NCBI GenBank assembly: GCA_023267475.1
Contig: JAHFND010000018.1
Span: 1-9,287, forward strand
Length of the DNA: 9,287 bases
Reading direction: 5' to 3'
From: a bacterium
Lineage (GTDB): Bacteria; Patescibacteriota; Minisyncoccia; Phycocordibacterales; UBA5272
Shown piece by piece: positions 1-5,250 of the stretch; the first letter of the stretch is position 1; each line of letters starts with the position of its first letter. The position numbers and the translations under genes were made by a program. The notes under the pieces are model-generated. The model searched no databases, was not told the DNA's origin, and saw only the letters and a program-made list of their open reading frames with translations.

Positions 1-536
1 AGAAGGATAGTGCCACCAACAAGAAATGAAACGATTGAGAAAGAGGTGAGTGTGATGTGTTCTCCAAACTTGTATCCAATGAATGTAATACCTGTCGCCC
101 AGATAAATGAAGCAGTTAGGAAAATAAAATACGTGAGTTTTTTCGGAGTACTGGCGAGTCCTGCAACCACTGGGATGAATGCTTTTACAGATGGAGTAAG
201 TTTACCTAAAAAGATCCACCACATACCACGATGTGTAAAAGTAGAGTGAAGCGCAGAATGAACCTTATTGAAATTATCTTCAGTCATCATGAGTAGTTTT
301 CTCGCGAAAGGTTTTTCATATTTTCGTACGAGTAAAAATGTAATTGTATTACCAAGAGTGTTACCAAGCGCGCCTGCGATGATGGTCGGAATAAAAAGAA
401 GATTACCTGTTGCTACGAAGTATCCACAAATTATGTAGAGGAATTGTGATGAAGGAAGATTCGCGATTCCATTTATCATCATGAGTAAAAAGATGGCGAT
501 GTATGATCCTGAAGAGATGAGAGAATGTAAGTCCAT
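1..536 (-). CDS. DedA/VTT-domain membrane protein, C-terminus missing (window edge)
   Basis: The minus strand reads open from an ATG at 536 to the window edge: 178 codons with no stop. The protein is strongly hydrophobic, with several membrane segments. It contains a region reading NGIANLPSSQFLYIICGYF, then GALGNTLGNTITFLLVRKYE, and later a block around GKLTPSVKAFIPVVAGLA. This arrangement (a re-entrant loop with small and proline residues, a Gly-rich helix followed by R-K-Y, and a G+TP..+.F+P..AG motif) is typical of the DedA/SNARE-associated (VTT) family, whose members act in the inner membrane and include lipid and polyprenyl-phosphate flippases. The substrate cannot be read from the sequence. 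The start is supported by a TATACT box ending 6 nt upstream. It is divergent from the metallo-beta-lactamase gene, with 42 bp between the two start codons. DedA-family membership is a confident call; any finer role is not. Confidence 0.85.
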   Translation of the reverse strand, partial: MDLHSLISSGSYIAIFLLMMINGIANLPSSQFLYIICGYFVATGNLLFIPTIIAGALGNTLGNTITFLLVRKYEKPFARKLLMMTEDNFNKVHSALHSTFTHRGMWWIFLGKLTPSVKAFIPVVAGLASTPKKLTYFIFLTASFIWATGITFIGYKFGEHITLTSFSIVSFLVGGTIL

Positions 537-548
537 GAGGACAGTATA
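537..548 (-). promoter_or_regulatory. -10 box giving a leaderless start for the DedA-like gene
   Basis: On the minus strand TATACT (548 to 543) is followed by six bases (GTCCTC) and then the ATG at 536. Transcription normally begins about 7 nt after the -10 box, so the mRNA should start at or next to the A of ATG. No -35 box is visible at the expected distance. Confidence 0.6.
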
Positions 549-560
549 TCGTATATGATA

Positions 561-572
561 TTGTGCTACCAT
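561..572 (+). promoter_or_regulatory. Extended -10 promoter, leaderless, for the metallo-beta-lactamase-fold gene
   Basis: TTGTGC followed by TACCAT (567-572) forms an extended -10 box (TG at 564-565). Six bases separate it from the ATG at 579. An in-frame ATG at 555 lies upstream of this box and would not be on the transcript. No -35 match is seen 17 bp upstream. The same TGTGCTA pattern recurs at 3505-3511 and 8672-8678. Confidence 0.6.
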
Positions 573-578
573 TTACGT

Positions 579-1451
579 ATGAAAGAGTGGTTCCGTAATT
601 ATGGAAAAGTTACTACTGTAATTGTTTTATGTTTTATAAATGTGATTACGATTTATGGAATAGTCACTTCACTTACTCCACAAAAATTACGTGTATCATT
701 TTTAGATATTGGGCAAGGGGATGCGATTTTAATACAAACACCATCAGGTCACACGATGCTGGTTGATGGTGGGCCGACAAATAAAATTTTAGAAAAGTTA
801 TCGGAGCGATTGGATTATTTTGATGATGATATAGATGTGATGGTGGCGACACATCCGGATGCAGATCATGTAACAGGATTGATTCCGGTGTTAGAAAAAT
901 ATAATGTGCATACTATCTTAATTTCAAAAGCAGAAAGTAAAACTGGAGTATTCTCAGATTTGACAAAACACATTGAAGAAGAAAATGCAGATGTGCATGT
1001 CGCAGAAATAAATGATGAATTAGATTTTCATGATAGAGTGATAGCAAAGATTTTGTATCCATCAAAAAATTATGTAACGAAAAAGAATGACACGAATGAC
1101 GCATCAGTGAGTATGGAAATAAAATATGGAGATGAAACTTTTCTTTTAACAGGGGATCTACCAAGTAAAGAAGAAGGGAAATTAATTAGTGCGGATTTAG
1201 ATAAAAATATTACAGTGTATAAAGCTGGACATCATGGAAGTAAATATTCTTCAGGTGAAGAATTATTAAAATATATTACTCCAGAATATTCTGTGATCAG
1301 TGCTGGAGAAAATAATAGATACGGACATCCGAATCAAGAAACTATTTCGCGACTACAAAAATATTCAAAAGAAATTTTATCTACAATCACACAGGGGACA
1401 ATTTCTTTTGTAACTGATGGGAGGTTGATGGAGGTTGAGACGGATAAATAA
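579..1451 (+). CDS. Membrane-anchored ComEC-type metallo-beta-lactamase-fold hydrolase
   Basis: A 290-residue protein. One membrane segment lies at about residues 11-30, followed by an extracytoplasmic metallo-beta-lactamase domain. Visible motifs are FLDIGQGDAILI (41-52), MLVDGG (60-65), the metal-binding THPDADH (91-97), LLTGD (189-193) with the bridging aspartate, AGHHGSKYSSG (216-226) and YGHPN (248-252). This set matches the C-terminal hydrolase domain of ComEC/Rec2, as found in stand-alone ComEC-like proteins that lack the ComEC channel. The ComEC domain is thought to degrade the non-transported DNA strand, so a nuclease or phosphodiesterase activity outside the membrane is plausible; this is inference. 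I start it at 579 rather than the in-frame ATG at 555, because the promoter -10 box lies between the two. It ends with TAA shortly before a two-way terminator shared with the convergent rpmB. Confidence 0.88.
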   Translation: MKEWFRNYGKVTTVIVLCFINVITIYGIVTSLTPQKLRVSFLDIGQGDAILIQTPSGHTMLVDGGPTNKILEKLSERLDYFDDDIDVMVATHPDADHVTGLIPVLEKYNVHTILISKAESKTGVFSDLTKHIEEENADVHVAEINDELDFHDRVIAKILYPSKNYVTKKNDTNDASVSMEIKYGDETFLLTGDLPSKEEGKLISADLDKNITVYKAGHHGSKYSSGEELLKYITPEYSVISAGENNRYGHPNQETISRLQKYSKEILSTITQGTISFVTDGRLMEVETDK

Positions 1452-1467
1452 ATGCGAATGGATTGCA

Positions 1468-1503
1468 AGAGAAAAGCGCGACCTTAAGGTCGCGCTTTTC
1501 TTT
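1468..1503. terminator. Bidirectional intrinsic terminator
   Basis: A near-perfect 16-bp inverted repeat (1468-1483 with 1488-1503, one G-T pair) has a GC-rich core, GCGCGACC/GGTCGCGC, around a TTAA loop. On the plus strand it is followed by a T-rich stretch (TTATTTTTG). It sits between the convergent metallo-beta-lactamase gene and rpmB and can serve both. Confidence 0.85.
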
Positions 1504-1514
1504 ATTTTTGCTTC

Positions 1515-1718
1515 TTATAGCTTAATCTGTAGGTGTAACCCTTTCTTCATACAAGAAGTACAGATTTTTACACGAGGGCCATTCGGAATGCGTGCCCATT
1601 GTAGGTTTGGATATACACGACGGTCTCCACGAGGGTTAAATTTGGTAGCACGAACAGTGTTGCTGTACTTACCAACAACTTTTGAACCTTTTGCGCATAG
1701 TGGACAGACGTTTGCCAT
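1515..1718 (-). CDS. rpmB: Large-subunit ribosomal protein bL28 (zinc-ribbon type)
   Basis: A 67-residue basic protein starting MANVCPLCAKG. It carries the bL28 signature: an N-terminal block ending in a lysine-rich turn, the asparagine and Arg-Ala-Thr-Lys stretch (20-26), RRVYPNLQWARI (33-44), and a C-terminal RVKICTSCMKKG (49-60). Cysteines at 5, 8, 53 and 56 form two CxxC pairs, as in the zinc-binding form of bL28. The protein is a structural part of the 50S subunit near the exit-tRNA site. The length fits the family (about 60-78 residues). It is divergent from the M50 protease gene and convergent with the metallo-beta-lactamase gene, and it is not linked to rpmG here. A sigma70-type promoter lies about 20-50 bp upstream. 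No Shine-Dalgarno sequence precedes the ATG. It ends with TAA. Confidence 0.93.
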   Translation of the reverse strand: MANVCPLCAKGSKVVGKYSNTVRATKFNPRGDRRVYPNLQWARIPNGPRVKICTSCMKKGLHLQIKL

Positions 1719-1739
1719 ATATTTCTAGTTAGTCGCTCT

Positions 1740-1768
1740 ATCCTATCATAAAAGGGGGCGTTTCGCAA
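1740..1768 (-). promoter_or_regulatory. rpmB promoter, TTGCGA-N17-TAGGAT
   Basis: On the minus strand TTGCGA (1768-1763) is followed 17 bp later by TAGGAT (1745-1740), preceded by a TGA extension. The transcript should begin near 1733, leaving a leader of about 15 nt. The layout matches the rpsL and rpsG promoters in this window. Confidence 0.6.
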
Positions 1769-1787
1769 CGTCTATATAAGTCTTATA

Positions 1788-1796
1788 TGTTATCAT
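1788..1796 (+). promoter_or_regulatory. Extended -10 promoter, leaderless, for the M50 protease gene
   Basis: TGT followed by TATCAT (1791-1796) is an extended -10 box, and the ATG at 1804 begins seven bases after it. The alternative ATG at 1795 overlaps the box and cannot be on the message. No convincing -35 box is visible. Confidence 0.55.
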
Positions 1797-1803
1797 GTTT
1801 CAT

Positions 1804-2424
1804 ATGAATGAAGCGTTATCCATATCATCAGGAATATTTCCTATAATAATAGCTATATTTTCAATCATTTTACATGAAGTGGCGCATGGTTATGCAGCTT
1901 ATATTGAAGGGGATGAGACAGCGTATAGACAAGGCAGACTCACTCTAAATCCCCTAGCACATATAGATATGATGGGATCTGTGATTGTGCCGTTATTTGC
2001 GTTCTTCACAGCTGGTACATTCTTTGGATGGGCAAAACCCGTTCCATATAACCCATACAATATAAGAAGTAGGTATGGAGAGGCCTTTGTAGCTAGTGCT
2101 GGCATACTTACGAATCTTTTAATAGCATTAATCGCAGGTATTTCATTTAAATTCCTTGTTTCACAAGGAGATTTATCTATTCCAGTCGGACAGATGTTAT
2201 TTACTATCATTAGTGTGAACGTATCGCTGGCATTTTTTAATCTTATCCCAGTACCTCCATTTGATGGAATGAGTATTATACAAGGGATTTTTAGGAAAAT
2301 TCATTTTAATCACAGAGTAATATATAACCCTATTTATATGGTGGTGGCCATATTATTAGCATCTGTCCTTTATCAAATGTTTATGCCATACGTATTTTCC
2401 TTCATAGAAGGAGTGCTTTTGTAG
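1804..2424 (+). CDS. Site-2-protease-like zinc metalloprotease (M50 family)
   Basis: A 206-residue integral membrane protein. The zinc-binding HEVAH (24-28) lies in the first membrane helix. NPLAHID (49-55), GWAKPV (75-80), the SAGILTN turn (98-104) and the second metal-site block NLIPVPPFDG (146-155) follow in the order seen in the compact, PDZ-less M50 family. It would cut membrane-spanning substrates within the bilayer; its substrates cannot be deduced. The length is normal for this short bacterial and archaeal subgroup. I chose the ATG at 1804 because the -10 box overlaps the earlier in-frame ATG at 1795. It ends with TAG. The next gene on the same strand starts 76 bp later with its own -10 box, so the two need not form an operon. 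Confidence 0.9.
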   Translation: MNEALSISSGIFPIIIAIFSIILHEVAHGYAAYIEGDETAYRQGRLTLNPLAHIDMMGSVIVPLFAFFTAGTFFGWAKPVPYNPYNIRSRYGEAFVASAGILTNLLIALIAGISFKFLVSQGDLSIPVGQMLFTIISVNVSLAFFNLIPVPPFDGMSIIQGIFRKIHFNHRVIYNPIYMVVAILLASVLYQMFMPYVFSFIEGVLL

Positions 2425-2484
2425 ATTTAGTAGTTTATCCACAAGAATCTTTTCATTTTGTCTTTAATATTTGTCCTTTTGTCT

Positions 2485-2490
2485 TATACT
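2485..2490 (+). promoter_or_regulatory. -10 box for the basic membrane protein gene
   Basis: TATACT is followed by ten bases and the ATG at 2501. The predicted transcript has a leader of about 3-4 nt, too short for a Shine-Dalgarno sequence. A TTGTCT upstream is at the wrong distance to act as a -35 box. Confidence 0.45.
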
Positions 2491-2500
2491 TAGATGTACG

Positions 2501-2962
2501 ATGAAATCTTCTGCTAGAACAATACAAAAAAGAACTCCAGTAAAAAGAGGAACTAGAAGTGCCATTTCAAAAATAGCTAAAAAAACAAAAACATACGGGA
2601 AAAGAACTCTTAGAGATATCTTATTATCTAAAACATTTAATTCAGGGTTCAAAGCTCTAGTCGGTATTATGATAGTCGGATCTGCATTATATGGAGCATA
2701 TGCGTTCATTGGTACATCTATAGCGGGGGACGTGGTTGTGTCACAATCAGAAATCCTTTCTCGAGTAGGAAAGCATACACAATTACCAGCTGGCGAACCG
2801 GACGCAGTAGTGAGAGTACAAGATCCAGATACCTTAAAGAAGCAAAATTCTTTATTTGAGAATGTAAAAGAAGGGGACTACATAATAATGTATTCATCTC
2901 TTGCGGTCGTATACGATTTACGAAATGACACAATAGTCGCTTTAAAACGCACGGATAGATAG
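2501..2962 (+). CDS. Basic one-pass membrane protein of unknown function, CPR type
   Basis: A 153-residue protein in three parts: a very basic cytoplasmic head (1-48, rich in Lys, Arg and Ser/Thr), one membrane helix (about 50-75), and a small extracytoplasmic domain (about 95-150). The tail contains LPAGEPDAVVRVQDPDTL (95-112), then FENVKEGDYIIMYSS (119-133) and DLRNDTIVAL (139-148). From memory, proteins with a TM anchor followed by a domain with a D..L..Q..F....GD.+++Y pattern are common and unassigned in Parcubacteria-like genomes; I know of no function. A TTG at 2471 could extend the frame upstream but lies before the -10 box, so the ATG at 2501 is preferred. It ends with TAG. A role at the cell surface is possible but unsupported. 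Confidence 0.75.
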   Translation: MKSSARTIQKRTPVKRGTRSAISKIAKKTKTYGKRTLRDILLSKTFNSGFKALVGIMIVGSALYGAYAFIGTSIAGDVVVSQSEILSRVGKHTQLPAGEPDAVVRVQDPDTLKKQNSLFENVKEGDYIIMYSSLAVVYDLRNDTIVALKRTDR

Positions 2963-2992
2963 GTTTATTTAGGTAGATACTGCAGTCTTTCC

Positions 2993-3021
2993 TTGCAAAA
3001 AAGCCACCTCTCTGGTAGTAT
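2993..3021 (+). promoter_or_regulatory. rpsL promoter, TTGCAA-N17-TAGTAT
   Basis: TTGCAA (2993-2998) and TAGTAT (3016-3021) are separated by exactly 17 bp, and the -10 box carries a TGG extension. The predicted start near 3028 leaves a leader of about 16 nt (AT-rich, no Shine-Dalgarno sequence) before the ATG at 3044. Confidence 0.7.
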
Positions 3022-3043
3022 GTGGACTACTATTTAAGATTTT

Positions 3044-3469
3044 ATGCCAACAATTAATCAGCTCGTAAAGAAGTCACGAACAACTCTAAAAAAGAAGTCA
3101 CGTTCTATTGCTATGACTCGTGGTTTCAATGCGATTCAGAATCGTCCTAATTTTTATAACTCACCATTTAAGCGTGGTGTATGTATCAAGGTCACAACAA
3201 CTACTCCAAAGAAGCCGAACTCTGCGCTTCGTAAAATTGCTCGTGTACGTCTTACAAATGGAATGGAAGTAACAGCATACATTCCAGGAATGGGGCACAA
3301 GCTACAAGAGCACTCAGTGGTTATCCTGCGTGGTGGTCGTGTAAAGGACTTGGCGGGAGTACGTTATCACATTGTTCGCGGAAGACTAGATGCGACAGCG
3401 GTAGATAAGAGAATGCAAGGACGCTCACTCTACGGAGCAAAGAGACCAAAGGCAGCTAAGGCAAAATAA
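3044..3469 (+). CDS. rpsL: Small-subunit ribosomal protein uS12
   Basis: A 141-residue protein of the decoding centre. The hallmarks are intact: TTTTPKKPNSALRK (51-64) with the conserved lysines 56 and 57, RVRLTNG (67-73), LQEHSVVILRGGRVKDL (87-103) and VRYHIVRG (106-113). Two points differ from E. coli uS12. There is a net insertion of about 13 residues in the N-terminal extension (roughly 15-44). Ala104 stands where the very conserved proline of the DLPGVRY loop is normally found (Pro91 of E. coli counting Met). Asp102, the residue that is beta-methylthiolated in E. coli, is kept. The gene has its own promoter and an intrinsic terminator right after its TAA stop, so it is transcribed apart from rpsG, unlike the classical str operon. 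Confidence 0.97.
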   Translation: MPTINQLVKKSRTTLKKKSRSIAMTRGFNAIQNRPNFYNSPFKRGVCIKVTTTTPKKPNSALRKIARVRLTNGMEVTAYIPGMGHKLQEHSVVILRGGRVKDLAGVRYHIVRGRLDATAVDKRMQGRSLYGAKRPKAAKAK

Positions 3470-3473
3470 ATTT

Positions 3474-3501
3474 AAAAACGAACTCGAAAGAGTTTGTTTT
3501 T
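3474..3501 (+). terminator. Intrinsic terminator after rpsL
   Basis: A 12-bp stem (3474-3485 with 3490-3501, one G-T pair) closes a GAAA tetraloop (C-GAAA-G), and its 3' arm ends in a T run. It starts 5 bp after the rpsL stop and overlaps the upstream part of the next gene's promoter. Confidence 0.8.
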
Positions 3502-3503
3502 AA

Positions 3504-3515
3504 TTGTGCTAGAAT
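3504..3515 (+). promoter_or_regulatory. Extended -10 promoter, leaderless, for the EEP-family gene
   Basis: TTGTGC followed by TAGAAT (3510-3515) is a strong extended -10 box. Six bases then separate it from the ATG at 3522. It directly abuts the rpsL terminator. Confidence 0.65.
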
Positions 3516-3521
3516 GGCTTT

Positions 3522-4433
3522 ATGAAAATTGCTACATATAATGTCAGAAACTTTTACGATCCGGGTACGTTTGTAGATTATTTAGATAAAAATCAACCAG
3601 TTAGCGAATCATTTTTTAATGAGAGGGTAAATTATTTCACGGAAAAATTTCGTGGACTTGATTTAGATATCATTTGTCTTCAAGAAGTGGGAGGAGAGAA
3701 AGGTATCTCAAAAATAGGAGACACTTTAGGATATGATTACTTTTTTGCAAAGCCAAACAAGAGAGGTATTCGTGTAGCTGTATTATATAAAAAAGAATTA
3801 AGTCCAAGAATTCATTGTGAGAGTGTTTCTTTTGGGGATCTAGTGATTCCAAGTATTTTAGAAAGAGGTGATACAAAAAATCTTTCTCCATTATCTTAGA
3901 GGAGAGATGTACTTGTTATAGATGTAGATAATTTCCACGATAAGAAATTGAGAATAGTTACTTTCCATTTGAAAAGTATGCTTCCAGAATATCTAGAGGG
4001 AGATAATAAGGAAAATGATACACAAGCTTATGCTGACGCCACATTTCGTTCTGTGTTCTATAAGATGATGGAATTACGAGCCATACGAGCACTTGCAGAT
4101 AAATCTTTGAAAGAAGGGATGGAAGTTATTTTCTTAGGAGATTTTAATGAACACGTGAATGGTAGTATTATGAGTATTTTGAAATCAAGTGTACTAGACG
4201 AAATGAGATTCTGGGATGTGCTCACGAAATATGAAAAAGATAAAACTACGCATATACACAGAAGTAATAGATTAACTTTCGACACTATACTTGTATCTAG
4301 TGGTTTACAGAATTATATCGGTGATACGAATGTATATAATGGTGAACTCAAAGATTACAGTATGTTACAAAAAGGGGATATAGAAACTGTTGTAGAACCA
4401 GATCATGCAATGGTCACACTTACGCTTAACTAG
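3522..4433 (+). pseudogene. Endonuclease/exonuclease/phosphatase (EEP) family gene interrupted by one in-frame TAG
   Basis: One reading frame of 303 codons is intact except for a TAG at codon 126 (3897-3899). The frame continues directly after it as RRDVLVIDVDNF, with no shift. Before the stop are KIATYNVRNF (2-11, with the family Asn) and DIICLQEVGG (49-58, with the metal-binding Glu). After it are VTFHLKS (146-152, His), FLGDFNEH (204-211, Asp and Asn), FDTILVS (253-259) and PDHAMV (293-298, the Asp-His pair). All active-site elements of a Mg-dependent DNase I-like phosphodiesterase are thus present but divided by the stop. The upstream promoter is good. Either the gene has just been inactivated, the base is an error or strain variant, or the stop is read through. 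TAG is an ordinary stop for at least two other genes here (ending 2424 and 2962). No frame-compatible ATG with a ribosome-binding site follows the stop closely; the first in-frame ATG is at 3978. Confidence 0.8.
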
Positions 4434-4435
4434 TT

Positions 4436-4464
4436 TTGCTATTTTCTAGTTTTTGTTGTAGTAT
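4436..4464 (+). promoter_or_regulatory. rpsG promoter, TTGCTA-N17-TAGTAT
   Basis: TTGCTA (4436-4441) and TAGTAT (4459-4464) are separated by 17 bp, the same layout as the rpsL promoter. The -35 box begins three bases after the stop of the preceding gene. The predicted transcript start is near 4471. Confidence 0.65.
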
Positions 4465-4470
4465 ACGTAA

Positions 4471-4566
4471 CACTTGTTTAACAAGTAGAGAAAGCAATTA
4501 CAGAAATTAAACATCCGCGTAGTACCTAGCTTTCAGGGAACAGCACACGGATAAAACAAAATCGCT
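4471..4566 (+). promoter_or_regulatory. Long, possibly structured rpsG leader
   Basis: The predicted rpsG mRNA has a leader of about 96 nt, far longer than other leaders here. It begins with a perfect short palindrome (ACTTGT-TTA-ACAAGT, 4472-4486). Near its 3' end it has a possible imperfect stem: CCGCGT (4515-4520) with ACACGG (4545-4550), and CCT (4525-4527) with AGG (4535-4537). The last 16 nt are unpaired and A-rich, without a Shine-Dalgarno sequence. Autoregulation by uS7 is possible in principle, but the fold is modest and unproven. Confidence 0.35.
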
Positions 4567-5037
4567 ATGCGAAGAAAAGTTAAAAATCGAAATATAGTAG
4601 GCCCTGATGCCAAATATAATTCACTAAAAGTTTCTAAGTTCATAAACTATGTGATGACAGGTGGAAAGAAAAACACTGCACGAGATATCGTGTACGGTGC
4701 TTTTGATGTTATTAAAGAAAAGTTGAAAGTGGAAGATCCAATGGAGACTTTTGAAGCAGCACTAAGAAACGCAGGACCATTAACAGAAGTGCGTTCACGT
4801 CGTATTGGTGGAGCAAACTATCAAGTCCCACGTGAAGTGCGTGAAGAAAGACGCTTCATGCTAGCGCTTCGCTGGATTCTTGAAGCAGCAAATGCTAAAA
4901 AAGGAAAAGCTATGCGTTTCAAATTAGCAGATGAATTAATGCAAGCAGCAAATAACGAAGGAAGTGCTGTGAAGAAGAAGGAAGATACTCACAGAATGGC
5001 TGAATCCAATAAAGCTTTCGCCCATTTCGCCTGGTAA
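4567..5037 (+). CDS. rpsG: Small-subunit ribosomal protein uS7
   Basis: A 156-residue protein, normal family length, and the primary assembly protein of the 30S head. Family blocks are clear along the whole length: a basic N-terminus with PDAKYNSL (13-20), KFINYVMTGGKKNTA (24-38), TFEAALRNAGPLTEVRSRR (62-80), GGANYQVPREV (82-92), RWILEAA (102-108), and the C-terminal EDTHRMAESNKAFAHF region. It keeps the canonical rpsL-rpsG-fusA gene order, but with a foreign gene between rpsL and rpsG, its own promoter, and a 212-bp gap before fusA. Its TAA stop is part of the base of a large hairpin (5035-5166), so termination of translation and folding of that RNA could interact. No Shine-Dalgarno sequence precedes the ATG. 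Confidence 0.97.
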   Translation: MRRKVKNRNIVGPDAKYNSLKVSKFINYVMTGGKKNTARDIVYGAFDVIKEKLKVEDPMETFEAALRNAGPLTEVRSRRIGGANYQVPREVREERRFMLALRWILEAANAKKGKAMRFKLADELMQAANNEGSAVKKKEDTHRMAESNKAFAHFAW

Positions 5038-5166
5038 TTTTATTTATTTTTTAGCGACCTACTTCGTTAGATATAATTTTCTTCTCCACGCGTCGTACTA
5101 GTATGTACGACTTAGTCGAAAAAATTATATCTGCCTCGTATCTCATCTAAAAAATAAATAAAATTA
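5035..5166 (+). repeat. Long three-tier hairpin element, copy 1 (rpsG-fusA gap)
   Basis: The outer arms are a perfect 20-bp AT-rich inverted repeat (5035-5054 with 5147-5166). The middle arms are a perfect 12-bp repeat (5069-5080 with 5121-5132). The tip is a 7-bp stem, GTCGTAC/GTACGAC (5092-5098 with 5105-5111), around TAGTAT. The interior loop between the outer and middle arms is exactly symmetric (14 nt on each side). The loop segments CGACCTACTTCGT (5055-5067) and CTCGTATCTCATC (5135-5147) are each found almost unchanged in copy 2 at 7402-7521. It is not a standard intrinsic terminator, since an A-rich arm rather than a T run closes it. It could be a dispersed palindromic repeat, an RNase III-type processing site or a structured RNA. 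Confidence 0.8.
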
Positions 5167-5216
5167 ATGTCTGGAGACGGAGTATGTGAATAACCGAAAA
5201 ACATTACTATAAACTA

Positions 5217-5250
5217 TCAACTACTAACTATTAACTAACAAATATAACTA
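5217..5250 (+). repeat. Short AACTA-rich heptad repeat in the fusA leader
   Basis: Three consecutive 7-mers (TCAACTA, CTAACTA, TTAACTA; 5217-5237) and a fourth, ATAACTA (5244-5250), whose last base is the A of the fusA ATG. The tract contains no G, so it should stay unfolded, which may help a ribosome load without a Shine-Dalgarno sequence. No convincing promoter was found between 5167 and 5249. Confidence 0.4.

Noticed and set aside
10..249. Open frame of 79 codons on the plus strand
   Set aside because: It is antisense to the DedA-like gene, whose minus-strand translation shows family motifs; the plus-strand product has no recognisable features.
555..578. Upstream in-frame ATG adding eight residues to the metallo-beta-lactamase protein
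   Set aside because: The extended -10 box at 561-572 lies downstream of this ATG, and the added residues come before a sensible N-terminus.
2435..2443. TTATCCACA, a match to the DnaA-box consensus
   Set aside because: Only one copy is present, with no cluster, no AT-rich unwinding region and no dnaA or dnaN nearby; a single 9-mer is weak evidence for an origin.
3897..3899. Genome-wide reassignment of TAG to an amino acid
   Set aside because: TAG is the natural end of the genes at 1804-2424 and 2501-2962, and the known CPR recoding concerns TGA, not TAG.
3907..3921. ATG preceded by AGGAGAG just after the in-frame TAG, as a restart site for the second half of the EEP gene
   Set aside because: It is in another frame and meets a stop after four codons.
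3948..4433. Second half of the EEP gene as an independent gene starting at TTG
   Set aside because: The frame is continuous with the first half apart from one stop, half of the catalytic set lies upstream, and there is no promoter or ribosome-binding site.
5217..5250. CRISPR-like or tandem-repeat array
   Set aside because: The units are only 7 nt and contiguous, with no spacers; no CRISPR repeat was seen anywhere in the window.
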